A stretch of DNA of 64,000 nucleotides. Source: Anaerolineae bacterium (GTDB lineage: Bacteria > Chloroflexota > Anaerolineae > Aggregatilineales > Phototrophicaceae). The notes below the pieces were generated by a model. It saw only the letters and a program-made list of their open reading frames with translations, was not told where the DNA came from and did no database searches. The stretch spans positions 124,001-188,000 of the forward strand of contig JAJECX010000003.1 of the NCBI GenBank assembly GCA_022821805.1. The letters are read 5' to 3'. A program made the translations under genes and the position numbers. Shown piece after piece: positions 33,791 through 42,620 of the stretch; position 1 is the stretch's first letter, and each line of letters begins with the position of its first letter.

Positions 33791-34273
33791 TCGGTCTGCT
33801 GCATCGACCAGCGTACAACCCAAAAGCTCTGCCAAAGCGGCAGTCGCAACGCGCAATTGCAATCCCCGTTGCCCGGCGCTGATGACAATATGCTCCAGCG
33901 CTTCCGCCCGCCTGTCGAGGTAAACATCCCAACGCTTATGCGTCAACGCCAGCGCGCTGATGCCGCCGACTTTTAATCCGGTGAGCCTTTCGGCATCGGC
34001 ATGAGATGCCAGCGCCACCTTCTTCTCGCCCATAGCCTTCGCCAGTCGTTTGAGATTCAGCTGCATATTCGCTGGCAGCATGACCAATACCGGCTTTCTC
34101 GCTGATGGCGCCTCGGCTACTAACGTCTTGTAAACTTTATCCGCCGAAAAGCCGACCGCTTCCGCTACCAGCGCCGCATCGCGGATCGTCTTGTCATAAG
34201 CATGAATTTCATACGAAATGGATTTGGCTTCCAGCAGCCGCATCGAATTGAGCTTCTTTCGCTTTGCCGCCAT
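33782..34273 (-). CDS. YbaK/EbsC-type aminoacyl-tRNA deacylase
   Basis: A 163-residue member of the YbaK/ProX editing family, which hydrolyses mischarged Cys-tRNA(Pro) or related species in trans. Seen: ADKVYKTLVAE with the conserved Lys, PVLVMLPANMQLNLKRLAKAMG, and the KKVALASHADAERLTGLKVGGISALAL segment carrying the family's GxxxGGISPlg-like motif (proline replaced by alanine). The start at 34273 gives the normal family length. It ends inside the last codons of pfkA on the other strand. It is an isolated gene with no terminator in between. Confidence 0.87.
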   Translation of the reverse strand: MAAKRKKLNSMRLLEAKSISYEIHAYDKTIRDAALVAEAVGFSADKVYKTLVAEAPSARKPVLVMLPANMQLNLKRLAKAMGEKKVALASHADAERLTGLKVGGISALALTHKRWDVYLDRRAEALEHIVISAGQRGLQLRVATAALAELLGCTLVDAADRST

Positions 34274-34364
34274 TGTCGCGCCTCGCCTCAATCGCCGGCA
34301 GTAGAACCAAGAACGTACTGCGAACGACTGCCGCATGAAGGAATCTAACCTACTACTCGAATGG

Positions 34365-34394
34365 TTGTACGGGCGAGCTGGTGGCTCGCCCACG
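34365..34394. repeat. Palindromic GGGCGAG repeat (family A)
   Basis: A degenerate member with GTACGGGCGAGC and GCTCGCCCAC arms around a short loop, located between the YbaK-type and SDR genes (both minus strand). Confidence 0.6.
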
Positions 34395-34412
34395 TTTGCC
34401 TTAGATTTCCAA

Positions 34413-35228
34413 TCACATTTCGCATGATTGTTTTGGTTTTACTTCTGCCGGCTCATACTGCCGCTTCGCCAGACGCGCCATGATCCCCGGCGCGATGACG
34501 CCGCCAGCCAGGATCAACCGGTCGAAAAAGCGTAGGATCACCCGCCGCGGCTTGCGCTCCGCCGCGCGCACGATAGCCGCCGCCGCTTCTTCCGCGCTCA
34601 TCGTCGGCAGACCGCCGCGGACTTCCGCATCTGATCCAAGCCGATGCTGATTAAATTCCGTGAACGTCCGCCCCAACAGCATATCGGTGACGGCGATATT
34701 CTCGTCCTCCAGCTCCAGTCGCAGCGAGCCAGCCAGACTCGAAACGAAGGCTTTGCTCGCCGAATAGGTGGCGGTATAGGGCGTGTGGATGCAGGCCACA
34801 ATGGACGAGACGATCAGTATATGACCGCCGCCCCTAATCCGCATCGCCGGGACGCAAGCGCGCGCGCTATGCAGCACGCCATCGATATTCGTCCGCAGCA
34901 CCGTCTCGATATGGTCCCAGTCCGCTTCGACGACCGCGCCATGTTGCCCGATTCCCGCATTGGCCACTAGCACATCCAGCCGTCCAAAGCGCGCCAGCGT
35001 CCGTTCAACCGCCGCTTCTACCCCCGCTGACTCGCGCACATCGCCCACCGCAGCGAGAAACTCGCCATGCGGCGAGGGCAGGCCCGCAACCTCGTCTTGT
35101 AGTTTTTCGAGCCGCTCCGCCCGCCGCGCCATCCCGCAGACATCGTAGCCGGCTCGCGCAAAGGCGATCGCCGCTGCCCGCCCGATCCCGCTCGACGCGC
35201 CAGTGATGAATACGACCAGTCTTTTCAT
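34413..35228 (-). CDS. Short-chain dehydrogenase/reductase
   Basis: A 271-residue classical SDR. The cofactor motif is ITGASSGIGRAAAIAFARAGYDVCGMARR; arginines after strand 2 suggest NADP(H). The LVANAGIG structural motif, catalytic Ser in IVSSIVA and YSASK (Tyr, Lys) are all intact. The C-terminus has a hydrophobic helix-like segment (ILAGGVIAPGIMARLA) as in membrane-associated SDRs acting on lipids or retinoid-like substrates. The actual substrate is unknown. The neighbours give no pathway hint. Confidence 0.85.
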   Translation of the reverse strand: MKRLVVFITGASSGIGRAAAIAFARAGYDVCGMARRAERLEKLQDEVAGLPSPHGEFLAAVGDVRESAGVEAAVERTLARFGRLDVLVANAGIGQHGAVVEADWDHIETVLRTNIDGVLHSARACVPAMRIRGGGHILIVSSIVACIHTPYTATYSASKAFVSSLAGSLRLELEDENIAVTDMLLGRTFTEFNQHRLGSDAEVRGGLPTMSAEEAAAAIVRAAERKPRRVILRFFDRLILAGGVIAPGIMARLAKRQYEPAEVKPKQSCEM

Positions 35229-35519
35229 GTAGGGAGTCGACCTCCTGAAATGAAAAAAATCATGAGTCCGGGTCCCATTACTGTTACCTCGGTGGTCTCA
35301 GCACCCTCGCTATTTTAGAAGACCGCCTATATTTCGCTCCTCAGGCAGAGTATATCACCGCCTGCGGCGAAACAGCGCCCGCGCTTCCCGTCACGCAATG
35401 TCAAAGACTTTGACGCGAAATGCGCGATTCGTTACCATATTCTTAAAGAGATTCGTTGAATGGCGCAATGATGATGGAAGTCGCGATATTGCGCCATGTA
35501 AGGGCAGCGAGAAGCGGGC
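35229..35519. other. Intergenic region between the SDR and CHAD genes
   Basis: This 291-bp region lies between divergent genes. It contains a fragment of the CTCGGTGG repeat family (about 35287-35302) and no convincing gene, terminator or consensus promoter. Confidence 0.4.
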
Positions 35520-36467
35520 ATGGCTTCCGCCGACGACAACAAGCGAAAAAAGAAGCAGGAAATCCTCCCCACCGATCCCATGGCGGAAGCGGGACGTGCC
35601 ATCTTTGCCCGGCAGATCCGCCGCATGCTGAGCCATGAAGCCGGCAGCCGCACCGGCGCCGACATCGAATCCGTGCATCAGATGCGCGTCGCCATCCGGC
35701 GCATGCGCAGCCTCTTCAACCTCATCGGCGCTCACTATCGCCCCAAGACGACGGCGAGATATGAACGCGGCTTGCGTCAAACGGCGCGCGCTTTGGGCGC
35801 CATCCGCGATCTCGATGTCCTGATTCTTGATCTCCAGGATTATCAGGAAACGCTGCCCCCTGACGATCAAGCAGTACTGGCGCAGGTGGTCGCCATGCTG
35901 GATGAGCGGCGCAGCGCCAGCCGCGTCCGCCTCAATCAGCTATTTGATTCAAAACGATATGCTCGCTTCGTCCGCGGTTTCCAGCGCTTTGCCAAGCGAC
36001 CCGAAAAAGGCGCCCGCCGTCTGAAAAGACGTGAGGCGCCGCATCAGCTGCGTCATGTTCTGCCCCTGCTGTTGCATGAGCGCATGGCGCGCGTCAAAGC
36101 CTATGACACCGTATTGCCCGCAGCGGACGATAACGTACTGCACGCGCTGCGCGTCGAGTATAAACAGCTCCGCTACGCGCTGGAATTCTTCCAGCCAATC
36201 CTCGGACGCTCCGCCGGTTATTTCCTGAAGCAGGTAAAGGAGATGCAGGAGATTCTCGGCCGCATCAATGACATCGCCGTTTTCTCTGAGTGCCTCAGTC
36301 GGCTTGAGCAAATGACGCTAGAGCAGTCTGCTGTTCTGGAAGGTTATATCTCGGCGCGAAATAACGAGTTGGCCGTCTTGCGCGGGCGGTTTTACGATGC
36401 TTGGGCGCGTTTCAACAGTCGCGCGTCGCAGCGCCAATTCTCCGATTCGCTCCTGGTGTTGCGCTAG
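35520..36467 (+). CDS. CHAD-domain protein
   Basis: A 315-residue all-helical protein. The CHAD signature is VHQMRVAIRRMRSLFNLIGAHYRPKTTARYERGLRQTARALGAIRDLDVLI, then HALRVEYKQLRYALEFFQPILG and LGRINDIAV in the second repeat. CHAD domains bind polyphosphate through conserved histidines and basic residues, which are well represented here. CHAD is often fused to or beside CYTH; a separate CYTH gene occurs in this window near 47 kb but is not linked. GAGAAG lies upstream of the ATG. Its stop codon is 2 nt from that of the convergent glycosyltransferase gene. Confidence 0.85.
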   Translation: MASADDNKRKKKQEILPTDPMAEAGRAIFARQIRRMLSHEAGSRTGADIESVHQMRVAIRRMRSLFNLIGAHYRPKTTARYERGLRQTARALGAIRDLDVLILDLQDYQETLPPDDQAVLAQVVAMLDERRSASRVRLNQLFDSKRYARFVRGFQRFAKRPEKGARRLKRREAPHQLRHVLPLLLHERMARVKAYDTVLPAADDNVLHALRVEYKQLRYALEFFQPILGRSAGYFLKQVKEMQEILGRINDIAVFSECLSRLEQMTLEQSAVLEGYISARNNELAVLRGRFYDAWARFNSRASQRQFSDSLLVLR

Positions 36468-36469
36468 CC

Positions 36470-38980
36470 TTAAGTCCGCACTTCGTGCACGCTGGCTAGC
36501 ACGAAGAAGTCGCCTGCGGCTCGCCAGTTGATCGCCAGCGGCAGAAAACGCTCCGCAAGCGGATCCCAAACGCCGAGTGAGAAGATATAACGGTCGCCTG
36601 GCGGGATATCGGCTTCAGCATTCAGTCGCACGACCTGACGATCGCTGATGAACTCGTCAAGCTCCCAATGGATCGTCGAATAGTCGCCATGCCGATGCCC
36701 GGCTGTCTGCAGGTCCCATTCCTGCACGACCTGCTTTTTGTCCAAATCCTGCAAGCGAAGCACAAATTCAAAACGGCGATCCAGCGGCGCCAATGCGCGC
36801 CAGGTGAAATCAAACGTCACTGGTGTGTTGGCGTGGAAGGCTGGCGGGTATCCTCCGTAATTGTAGACGCGTATGACCTTGTCAAATACGATATTTTGCT
36901 CGTTACGTTTCTCCGATTGGTGGTGCGGCGGCAAGCTGTAACGCGCGCCTGGCTCACTTGATTCGTACAATTCATAACTGAATGTGCCATCAATATGCTC
37001 GCGCACGAGCGCAAACAAGTCTTTCCTGCCCAGCGCCGAGACGAGCTGCGTCTCTGATGGTCGAATGCCGGCGTCGAGATACGCCTCCTGCGCCTTCGCC
37101 CCATAAATGAAATGAGAAGCGCCCAAGACTTCATATTCGTCGAGAGTTGTCGCCAGCAGATCGATGATCTGCATTTGCGGAAAAAAAAAGGGCAGCCGCT
37201 CTTCACCCGGCGCCAGCACAATTGGCGCAGTCCTCGTTTCGCGGGCGAAGTCTTCCAGCCCGAAGACCGCCTCCAGCAATGAGGGATTGAACACCTGATA
37301 CTTCCGTATATCGCTGTCCAGCTTGTAATCCAACATCCAGATTGACGACCAGGTTACATCGGTCGCGACGGCAACGATCCCAGGCAAGCTGAGGCAGCAG
37401 AGCGCCAGATGATAGCCACGCCGCGTTTTAGCGCTAAAGTGCCGTATTCGTTCTGGCGCCAGCGCCATCGACAGGGCGATCGCTGTCGGCAACAGCAGCA
37501 GCGGTAAAATCGAGAAGCCGAGCCGATAATGATAACTGTACGAAAAATAGAAGGTGATAAAATACGGCAGCGCCAGCAGCAGCGCCCAACCGCCGACGCC
37601 TAGGATTCGCATGAATGGCGGATGCATCGGCGCCGTCCGCTTTAGCGCGCGCAGACTGTATCCGCTAACCGCCAGCCCGGCCGCGATCAAGGCCGCTTCA
37701 GCCGCCGTAATGGCGCTGGCTGGCGGATCAACGCGCTCAGGGAAAAGTCGCGGATTCGACGCCAACAGACCAACCAGCAGCAGCAGAATGCCTGTCGCGC
37801 CTAGCGCGACATCGCCCCGTTTCAGCTTGAGCCGCAGCGCCAACGCAATCCAGGCGACTATTGCCGCGAGCGCCAGTGGCGCCAGAATATCGCCGTTTCG
37901 CAGCGCCCGCGTAAGCCAGACCGCCTTCGGCAACGTGACTGCGTCGTGTCCCAGCGCCAAATTGCGCAGATACCAGATCCCGCCCAAGGGGAGGCAAGCC
38001 AGCCCAGTCCATACGGCAACGCGTAAACGCGGCAGCCAATTTCGAATGCGAAATCGGTTTTGAATCAGGTCGACCGCAAGCAGCAGCAAAACGCCCCAAA
38101 TGAAGGCGCCCGCTGTTGGCTTGGTGAACAAGGCGATGCCCAGCATGACGCCCGCCAGCAGCGCCTCGCGCCGCCGTTCACGCGGCTCCAGATCGCCCGC
38201 CCAGGCGCGCAGAAAAAAGGCCGACGCCAATGTGAAGCTGAATGTAAGCGGTATCTCCAAATCACCTATGACCGCCCATTGACTGACGTGCGGGTGCAAG
38301 CTCCATAGCGCCGCGGCAATAAGCCCGACGCGGCGATTCACCAAGCGCGCGCCCAGCAAGTACGACGCCAAGATGCTGCCGGTATGAAGCATCGGTATGA
38401 CCATGCGCGCGGCATGATCGTTGATCCCGCCGATCAATGTCTGTACATAAGCGAATTGAAGCGACAAGAATGGCGGGTAGTAGTCGATCGCGTTCGGGAT
38501 CGTGCCTTCCAGGAAGAAAAGCCGTCCCTGATAACCGAAAACCCATAAGGCATCGTAGGCAGTGAAGGGCCAGAAGGCGTTATGAATCCAGCGCAAGGCG
38601 ACAGCGATTGCGATCAGCGCGATTATTAGCTTTTCATCGAATTCGAAGGGCGCGCCCGGCGCTCTTGCCGGTATAGAAGTATGCCGCTTGCGCCAGGCGA
38701 TGATGCAGCCGACCGCCGCGATGACGGCGCTGCCGAGCAGAATCCATTCCGGCCTCAGCAACCTCGCCTTGCTTTGGGCGCCCGCGACGCCAAGCGCCAG
38801 CATCCAGGCTGTTGTGCCGGCGGGACCCAGCGCCAATGCCACCGCCGCAACCAAAGCCTTTGAATGCCAATTTGATCTCGATAGCGATGCAAATGCACAC
38901 GGCAAGCCGACGCCGAGGAACATCCACAAGGTTGGGAGTAGGCCCGCCAGCGATTCTTCAATCCAGTATGTCGATGCCAT
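36470..38980 (-). CDS. Membrane glycosyltransferase-like protein with soluble C-terminus
   Basis: An 836-residue multi-pass protein resembling the GT39/ArnT (GT-C) class, which uses polyprenyl-phosphate sugars on the outer face of the membrane. About a dozen hydrophobic segments fill residues 10-500. The first loop holds WPFTAYDALWVFGYQGRLFFLEGTIPNAIDYYPPF with the expected catalytic-type aspartate. The C-terminal 300 residues are extracytoplasmic and end in a beta-sandwich-like region (TPVTFDFTWRALAPLDRRFEFVLRLQDLDKKQVVQEWDL). It overlaps the upstream glycosyltransferase gene by 23 nt. Acceptor and sugar are unknown. Confidence 0.75.
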   Translation of the reverse strand: MASTYWIEESLAGLLPTLWMFLGVGLPCAFASLSRSNWHSKALVAAVALALGPAGTTAWMLALGVAGAQSKARLLRPEWILLGSAVIAAVGCIIAWRKRHTSIPARAPGAPFEFDEKLIIALIAIAVALRWIHNAFWPFTAYDALWVFGYQGRLFFLEGTIPNAIDYYPPFLSLQFAYVQTLIGGINDHAARMVIPMLHTGSILASYLLGARLVNRRVGLIAAALWSLHPHVSQWAVIGDLEIPLTFSFTLASAFFLRAWAGDLEPRERRREALLAGVMLGIALFTKPTAGAFIWGVLLLLAVDLIQNRFRIRNWLPRLRVAVWTGLACLPLGGIWYLRNLALGHDAVTLPKAVWLTRALRNGDILAPLALAAIVAWIALALRLKLKRGDVALGATGILLLLVGLLASNPRLFPERVDPPASAITAAEAALIAAGLAVSGYSLRALKRTAPMHPPFMRILGVGGWALLLALPYFITFYFSYSYHYRLGFSILPLLLLPTAIALSMALAPERIRHFSAKTRRGYHLALCCLSLPGIVAVATDVTWSSIWMLDYKLDSDIRKYQVFNPSLLEAVFGLEDFARETRTAPIVLAPGEERLPFFFPQMQIIDLLATTLDEYEVLGASHFIYGAKAQEAYLDAGIRPSETQLVSALGRKDLFALVREHIDGTFSYELYESSEPGARYSLPPHHQSEKRNEQNIVFDKVIRVYNYGGYPPAFHANTPVTFDFTWRALAPLDRRFEFVLRLQDLDKKQVVQEWDLQTAGHRHGDYSTIHWELDEFISDRQVVRLNAEADIPPGDRYIFSLGVWDPLAERFLPLAINWRAAGDFFVLASVHEVRT

Positions 38981-40313
38981 TTGCTCTGCGGCTATAACGT
39001 TTCCAGAACGCCGATGCCATCACGATCAAGGCGTACGACAGGAGGATGGCGAGCGCTGGCGCCAACGGCAGATAATAGCGCGCCCAGGAAAGTGGCGTCA
39101 GCAGCAGCGTGACCAGCGCCAAGCCAATCATCCACACCAGCAAGAGTAACCGGTTCTTCGCCTCAATCGCCGAATCTCGCGCGAGATTGACCGCGCCAAA
39201 CATTGCCAGCGCAAGGCACATCATGCCAAACAAACCCGTGCCGCCGACCAATAAACCAGCCAGCCCCGAACTTTCGTAGGACGCGATTTGATCGCTTATC
39301 ACATGGTATTCCGCCCAGTGCGCCACCTCAAAATACTGGTGCTCAGCGGCGAATACATATTGGAAAAAACCTTGAATCCGCTCGGCGAACGACTCGTATC
39401 CCCCGATCCAGTCCACCTGCGCCCTTAGCAGCTCTGCCCGCCTCTCGGCAATAATAAAAGGCAAATCTAATGGCGCCGACCACCAGGCCGGGTTGAGCAG
39501 CAAGAATACCGCGGCCGCCGTGAGGAGCGTCGGCAAGAGGAGAATCCACCGCTTCCATCCACCACCGAGTTTGCGCGTTTCGCTCGCTGTCTGCTCCCGC
39601 CAGGTCGCAAGCGCCACGGCACTGAATGCCAAGGCCGCGATCAACGCGTTGGGATGTTTGGCCGCCAGCGCAAAGCCCAGGCACGCGCCGAACAGGAGAT
39701 AAGCCCACCATTTGCGCTCGCGCAGCAGCCAGGCGCCCGCCAACAGCACAAGCGTCAGCCCCAGCAAGTGGCTGCCTTCCATCATCGCCCGTCGTCCGTT
39801 AATCAATACGTTTGGGTGCAGCGCGAACAAGGCGCTCGCCAGATAGGCTGTGGGTCGGTTAACTGTCAATTGCACGAACTGAAAAAACGCGGCTGCCGCC
39901 AGCGCCAATTGAATCGCCGACGCCATCCGCGCGGCATTAAGCAGCTGCGCATCGGGCACACGATTGGTCCGGCGATTGAACTCGTAATCGCGACCCCAAT
40001 GCCATTCGCCGTTGAGATCGTCGGGTCCATAACCCTGATGCCAAGCCAGCCAGCCGTATATGGTCTTCGAGATTGTGCCGTTCTCCAGGCGCAGTCGTTG
40101 CTCATCAGGGCGCCGCGTCCAGGTGTCGTCATAGAGCACTTTCGAAAGATCGCCATCGACGAAGAGATAGTGATAATCCCGCCCCATATAGAGCAATGTC
40201 GACTCATCGCCGTGAAATGGCGCGAGCGCGGTACCCGCAATGATGTAAACAGCCAGCAGCGCCAGCCACAGCGCGTCCGCCCAGCGCGGGGTTCGATTCG
40301 AAATCAGCATCAT
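38958..40313 (-). CDS. GT39-type membrane glycosyltransferase
   Basis: A 451-residue multi-pass protein. The N-terminal loop APFHGDESTLLYMGRDY carries the acidic pair typical of GT-C glycosyltransferases (dolichyl/undecaprenyl-phosphate mannose types), and YLASALFALHPNVLINGRRAMMEGSHLLGLTLVLLAG is the matching membrane block. Around ten transmembrane segments are visible. It precedes and overlaps the second, larger glycosyltransferase gene, so the two likely act in one glycan or glycoprotein pathway. A promoter with a palindrome lies 40 nt upstream. Confidence 0.78.
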   Translation of the reverse strand: MMLISNRTPRWADALWLALLAVYIIAGTALAPFHGDESTLLYMGRDYHYLFVDGDLSKVLYDDTWTRRPDEQRLRLENGTISKTIYGWLAWHQGYGPDDLNGEWHWGRDYEFNRRTNRVPDAQLLNAARMASAIQLALAAAAFFQFVQLTVNRPTAYLASALFALHPNVLINGRRAMMEGSHLLGLTLVLLAGAWLLRERKWWAYLLFGACLGFALAAKHPNALIAALAFSAVALATWREQTASETRKLGGGWKRWILLLPTLLTAAAVFLLLNPAWWSAPLDLPFIIAERRAELLRAQVDWIGGYESFAERIQGFFQYVFAAEHQYFEVAHWAEYHVISDQIASYESSGLAGLLVGGTGLFGMMCLALAMFGAVNLARDSAIEAKNRLLLLVWMIGLALVTLLLTPLSWARYYLPLAPALAILLSYALIVMASAFWKRYSRRANGIDILD

Positions 40314-40352
40314 TAGTCTAGGTTTCCGACAGCGGCTGAAAGAACAAGTTCG

Positions 40353-40387
40353 ATTATAGGTTTTTTCCGCATTTGACAGTATGCGGA
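40353..40387 (-). promoter_or_regulatory. Promoter and palindrome ahead of the glycosyltransferase pair
   Basis: On the minus strand TATAAT (40358 to 40353) lies 40 nt before the gene. A perfect inverted repeat TCCGCAT-N8-ATGCGGA (40366-40387) covers the spacer and the -35 position, a common placement for a repressor site. No good -35 sequence is seen. Confidence 0.4.
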
Positions 40388-40512
40388 GTCCGCTGATTTA
40401 CACGACTTTGGCGCCATTCTCGAAATCTGCTTCGCTGTATTCCCAACTACGCTCTTGCTAGCGACAATTTAGAAAGTCCGCGATGGCGTACTCGAACGGA
40501 GGGACACCGACG

Positions 40513-41970
40513 TTACGAGCCGGCCGCGGGCAGGACCTGCAAAGACAGCAAGAACTCTACCACCGCGCGCTGATCGGCAAATGGTCGCTCAGTGAAAGCA
40601 TCTCGGGACGCGCGACCCTCGCCGCCATGCATCAAGATCGCTTCCGATACCGTTGTCAAATCCCCCCGATGTCCATAGGGCGCCGAACTGCCCGCGTCCC
40701 ACAATTTACGCGTGACAAAAAACTCGCTGCCATGGCGCCCGTTGACGTCCGGCCGGCTGTCTCGCAGCACCTCATTGCAGAAGAAGCGAATCGCGTCAGG
40801 CGCTTCCGGCGGATCACAGAGGCTGTGGCGTTTCAAGTCCGTGAAAGCGCGCACGATTGCGCCCTCGCCATCGCGCTCCAATCGCGGCTTGGGACCATCG
40901 GCTGTCATATCAAAGCTGACCGTCTGCGACGTGTCTGTCATGGTATTGGAAGGATTGAAAGGGTTAGGATCGCTAAAGAATCGAGATTCCAGCGGGAGCT
41001 CGGGAATATGACAGCTTGTGCAACCAATCTCGTCGAAAATCTGCTCCCCGCGAATGGCATCCCCCCGTCGCTCGGGATCGTCGGGCAGGACACGACCGGG
41101 CGTCGCCAGCGCCGCCTGGAAAAGCGTCACCGCCGTGATATCGCCAATTGTGAGCTCCCGTTGCACCCCGTCCTTATCAAAGTCGGGATCCATAATCTCC
41201 GGATTGAGATCGAATCGCTCTTCAGCCTGCATGCCGTGATGCTGATTCATGGCGTTAGCGGAGAACTGACGCAGCGATATCTTCGTCCCAGCCTGATGAA
41301 ATGGTTTGATTATAAGGTCATGATCGACGCCGACGATACCGCTTGAATCCTGTGCGCCATCGGCCGCCACCGTCAATTCGCCGAAACTCACCCCCTTCGT
41401 AACCAAGGCAATTGTCACGGATCTGTCTTGCTCTCTGGCTTTTGCGATAGCTGTTTCCCGCAACGCTTGCAAGTCTATGGTCATCTCACGCGCCAACATT
41501 TCGATAGGGCCCGCGCCGAACATCCCCAGCGGATTCCGGTGATTGCTGGACATCATTGAGGTCGTTTCCAAGATGGGATCCGCGTGCTGCGCCAACAAGA
41601 AGACATTACCTACAAACTCAGCCCCACCACCGACACGCGGCTGATTATGGCAACTGAAGCATGAATTTGAGTCGGGCGCCGAAACGCGGCTAAACGTCAT
41701 TTCGTCCGCTTCGCGCGCAACCACTCCGCCTGTTGTCGCCGGTCGCCCCTGACCGTCGCAAACGTTGAACAGAACAGTGAACAATTCCTCACCGTGGTCC
41801 AGCACTTCATCAAAGCTGAGCTTGCCGTCAAGAATGTCCGCTTGCTCAATGTGGCGCGACAACGCCGGCCGCTCCGGCAGGCCAGCCGGGCAAAGATCAT
41901 CTTGCGCCAGCATTGCGCCGAAGCTGGAGACAGCCAGCAACGTGATAATCAAAAAGGCAAATCTTCGCAT
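40513..41970 (-). CDS. Exported di-heme oxidoreductase (cytochrome c peroxidase-like)
   Basis: A 485-residue protein with a signal peptide (MRRFAFLIITLLAVSSFGAMLAQ, cleavage after AQ) and two haem c attachment sites: SCFSCHNQ near residue 106 and CTSCHIPE near 310. The layout, with SSNHRNPLGMFGAGPIEMLAREM and a C-terminal GLGSEFFVTRKLWDAGSSAPYGHRGDLTTVSEAI-type block (here HGSEFF), matches the di-haem oxidoreductase/thiol oxidoreductase family related to MauG and CCP. AAGGAG lies 9 nt before the ATG. It acts outside the cytoplasmic membrane; the electron donor is not evident from neighbours. Confidence 0.82.
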   Translation of the reverse strand: MRRFAFLIITLLAVSSFGAMLAQDDLCPAGLPERPALSRHIEQADILDGKLSFDEVLDHGEELFTVLFNVCDGQGRPATTGGVVAREADEMTFSRVSAPDSNSCFSCHNQPRVGGGAEFVGNVFLLAQHADPILETTSMMSSNHRNPLGMFGAGPIEMLAREMTIDLQALRETAIAKAREQDRSVTIALVTKGVSFGELTVAADGAQDSSGIVGVDHDLIIKPFHQAGTKISLRQFSANAMNQHHGMQAEERFDLNPEIMDPDFDKDGVQRELTIGDITAVTLFQAALATPGRVLPDDPERRGDAIRGEQIFDEIGCTSCHIPELPLESRFFSDPNPFNPSNTMTDTSQTVSFDMTADGPKPRLERDGEGAIVRAFTDLKRHSLCDPPEAPDAIRFFCNEVLRDSRPDVNGRHGSEFFVTRKLWDAGSSAPYGHRGDLTTVSEAILMHGGEGRASRDAFTERPFADQRAVVEFLLSLQVLPAAGS

Positions 41971-42107
41971 AGCGCGGTCTCCTTACCATGGGCGCATCTA
42001 TTAGCAGGCGCTACTATGACGTAAACGGCATATGGCTGCATTGTCTAAAGTGTATCATGTTTGGAATCACAAAAGAGTTGTAGTTGGGGAAAGCCCTGAA
42101 TTGCAGT

Positions 42108-42620
42108 CTAGGCTGGCGTGTCACTAGCCGGCGCCTTGATCTCCACCAGCAGATCGTTCTTGTCCACCGCTTGCCCGGCGACTGCGTGTATCGCGCGCGC
42201 GGTCCCGTCTATCGGCGACTTAAGCTCGTTCTGCATCTTCATCGATTCGAGGATAACCACCGTTTGTCCCTTGGCGACGGCATCCCCTTCCTCCACGGTC
42301 ACATCAACGATTAGACCAGGCATCGGCGCGTACACTTCTCCCGAGCTGTCGACCATTCCACCGCGGCGCTGCATCAGCAGCATCGCCCGCTCGTCCAGCA
42401 CCTGCGCTTCAAAGAGCCGGCCCCGCATCATCACATCAATCCGGCCCTCGTCATCATCTATAACCGCCTCAAATGATTTGTTCTCAGTGATCAGCGAATA
42501 CAGCGAACCGCCCAGGTTGAGGAAATCGACATCGCGCTCTTCGCCATCGATTAGCACGCGCCCATCATTGTCGACCTCGATCTCGAAGCGCCGCTCATTG
42601 ATGATGGTGACGTATTTCAT
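42108..42620 (-). CDS. Biotin carboxyl carrier protein of an acyl-CoA carboxylase
   Basis: A 170-residue carrier with the biotinyl domain at the C-terminus: EVYAPMPGLIVDVTVEEGDAVAKGQTVVILESMKMQNELKSPIDG, biotin attached to Lys128 in ESMKMQ. The N-terminal 80 residues form a beta-rich domain like the BT domain of propionyl- and methylcrotonyl-CoA carboxylase alpha chains. Here that region is a separate polypeptide. Its ATG overlaps the biotin carboxylase stop in an ATGA, so the two are coupled. It moves carboxybiotin to the carboxyltransferase encoded upstream. Confidence 0.9.
   Translation of the reverse strand: MKYVTIINERRFEIEVDNDGRVLIDGEERDVDFLNLGGSLYSLITENKSFEAVIDDDEGRIDVMMRGRLFEAQVLDERAMLLMQRRGGMVDSSGEVYAPMPGLIVDVTVEEGDAVAKGQTVVILESMKMQNELKSPIDGTARAIHAVAGQAVDKNDLLVEIKAPASDTPA

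Noticed and set aside
40483..41346. 287-residue plus-strand frame opposite the di-heme gene
   Set aside because: The minus strand encodes a signal peptide and two CxxCH haem sites. The plus-strand frame has no support.
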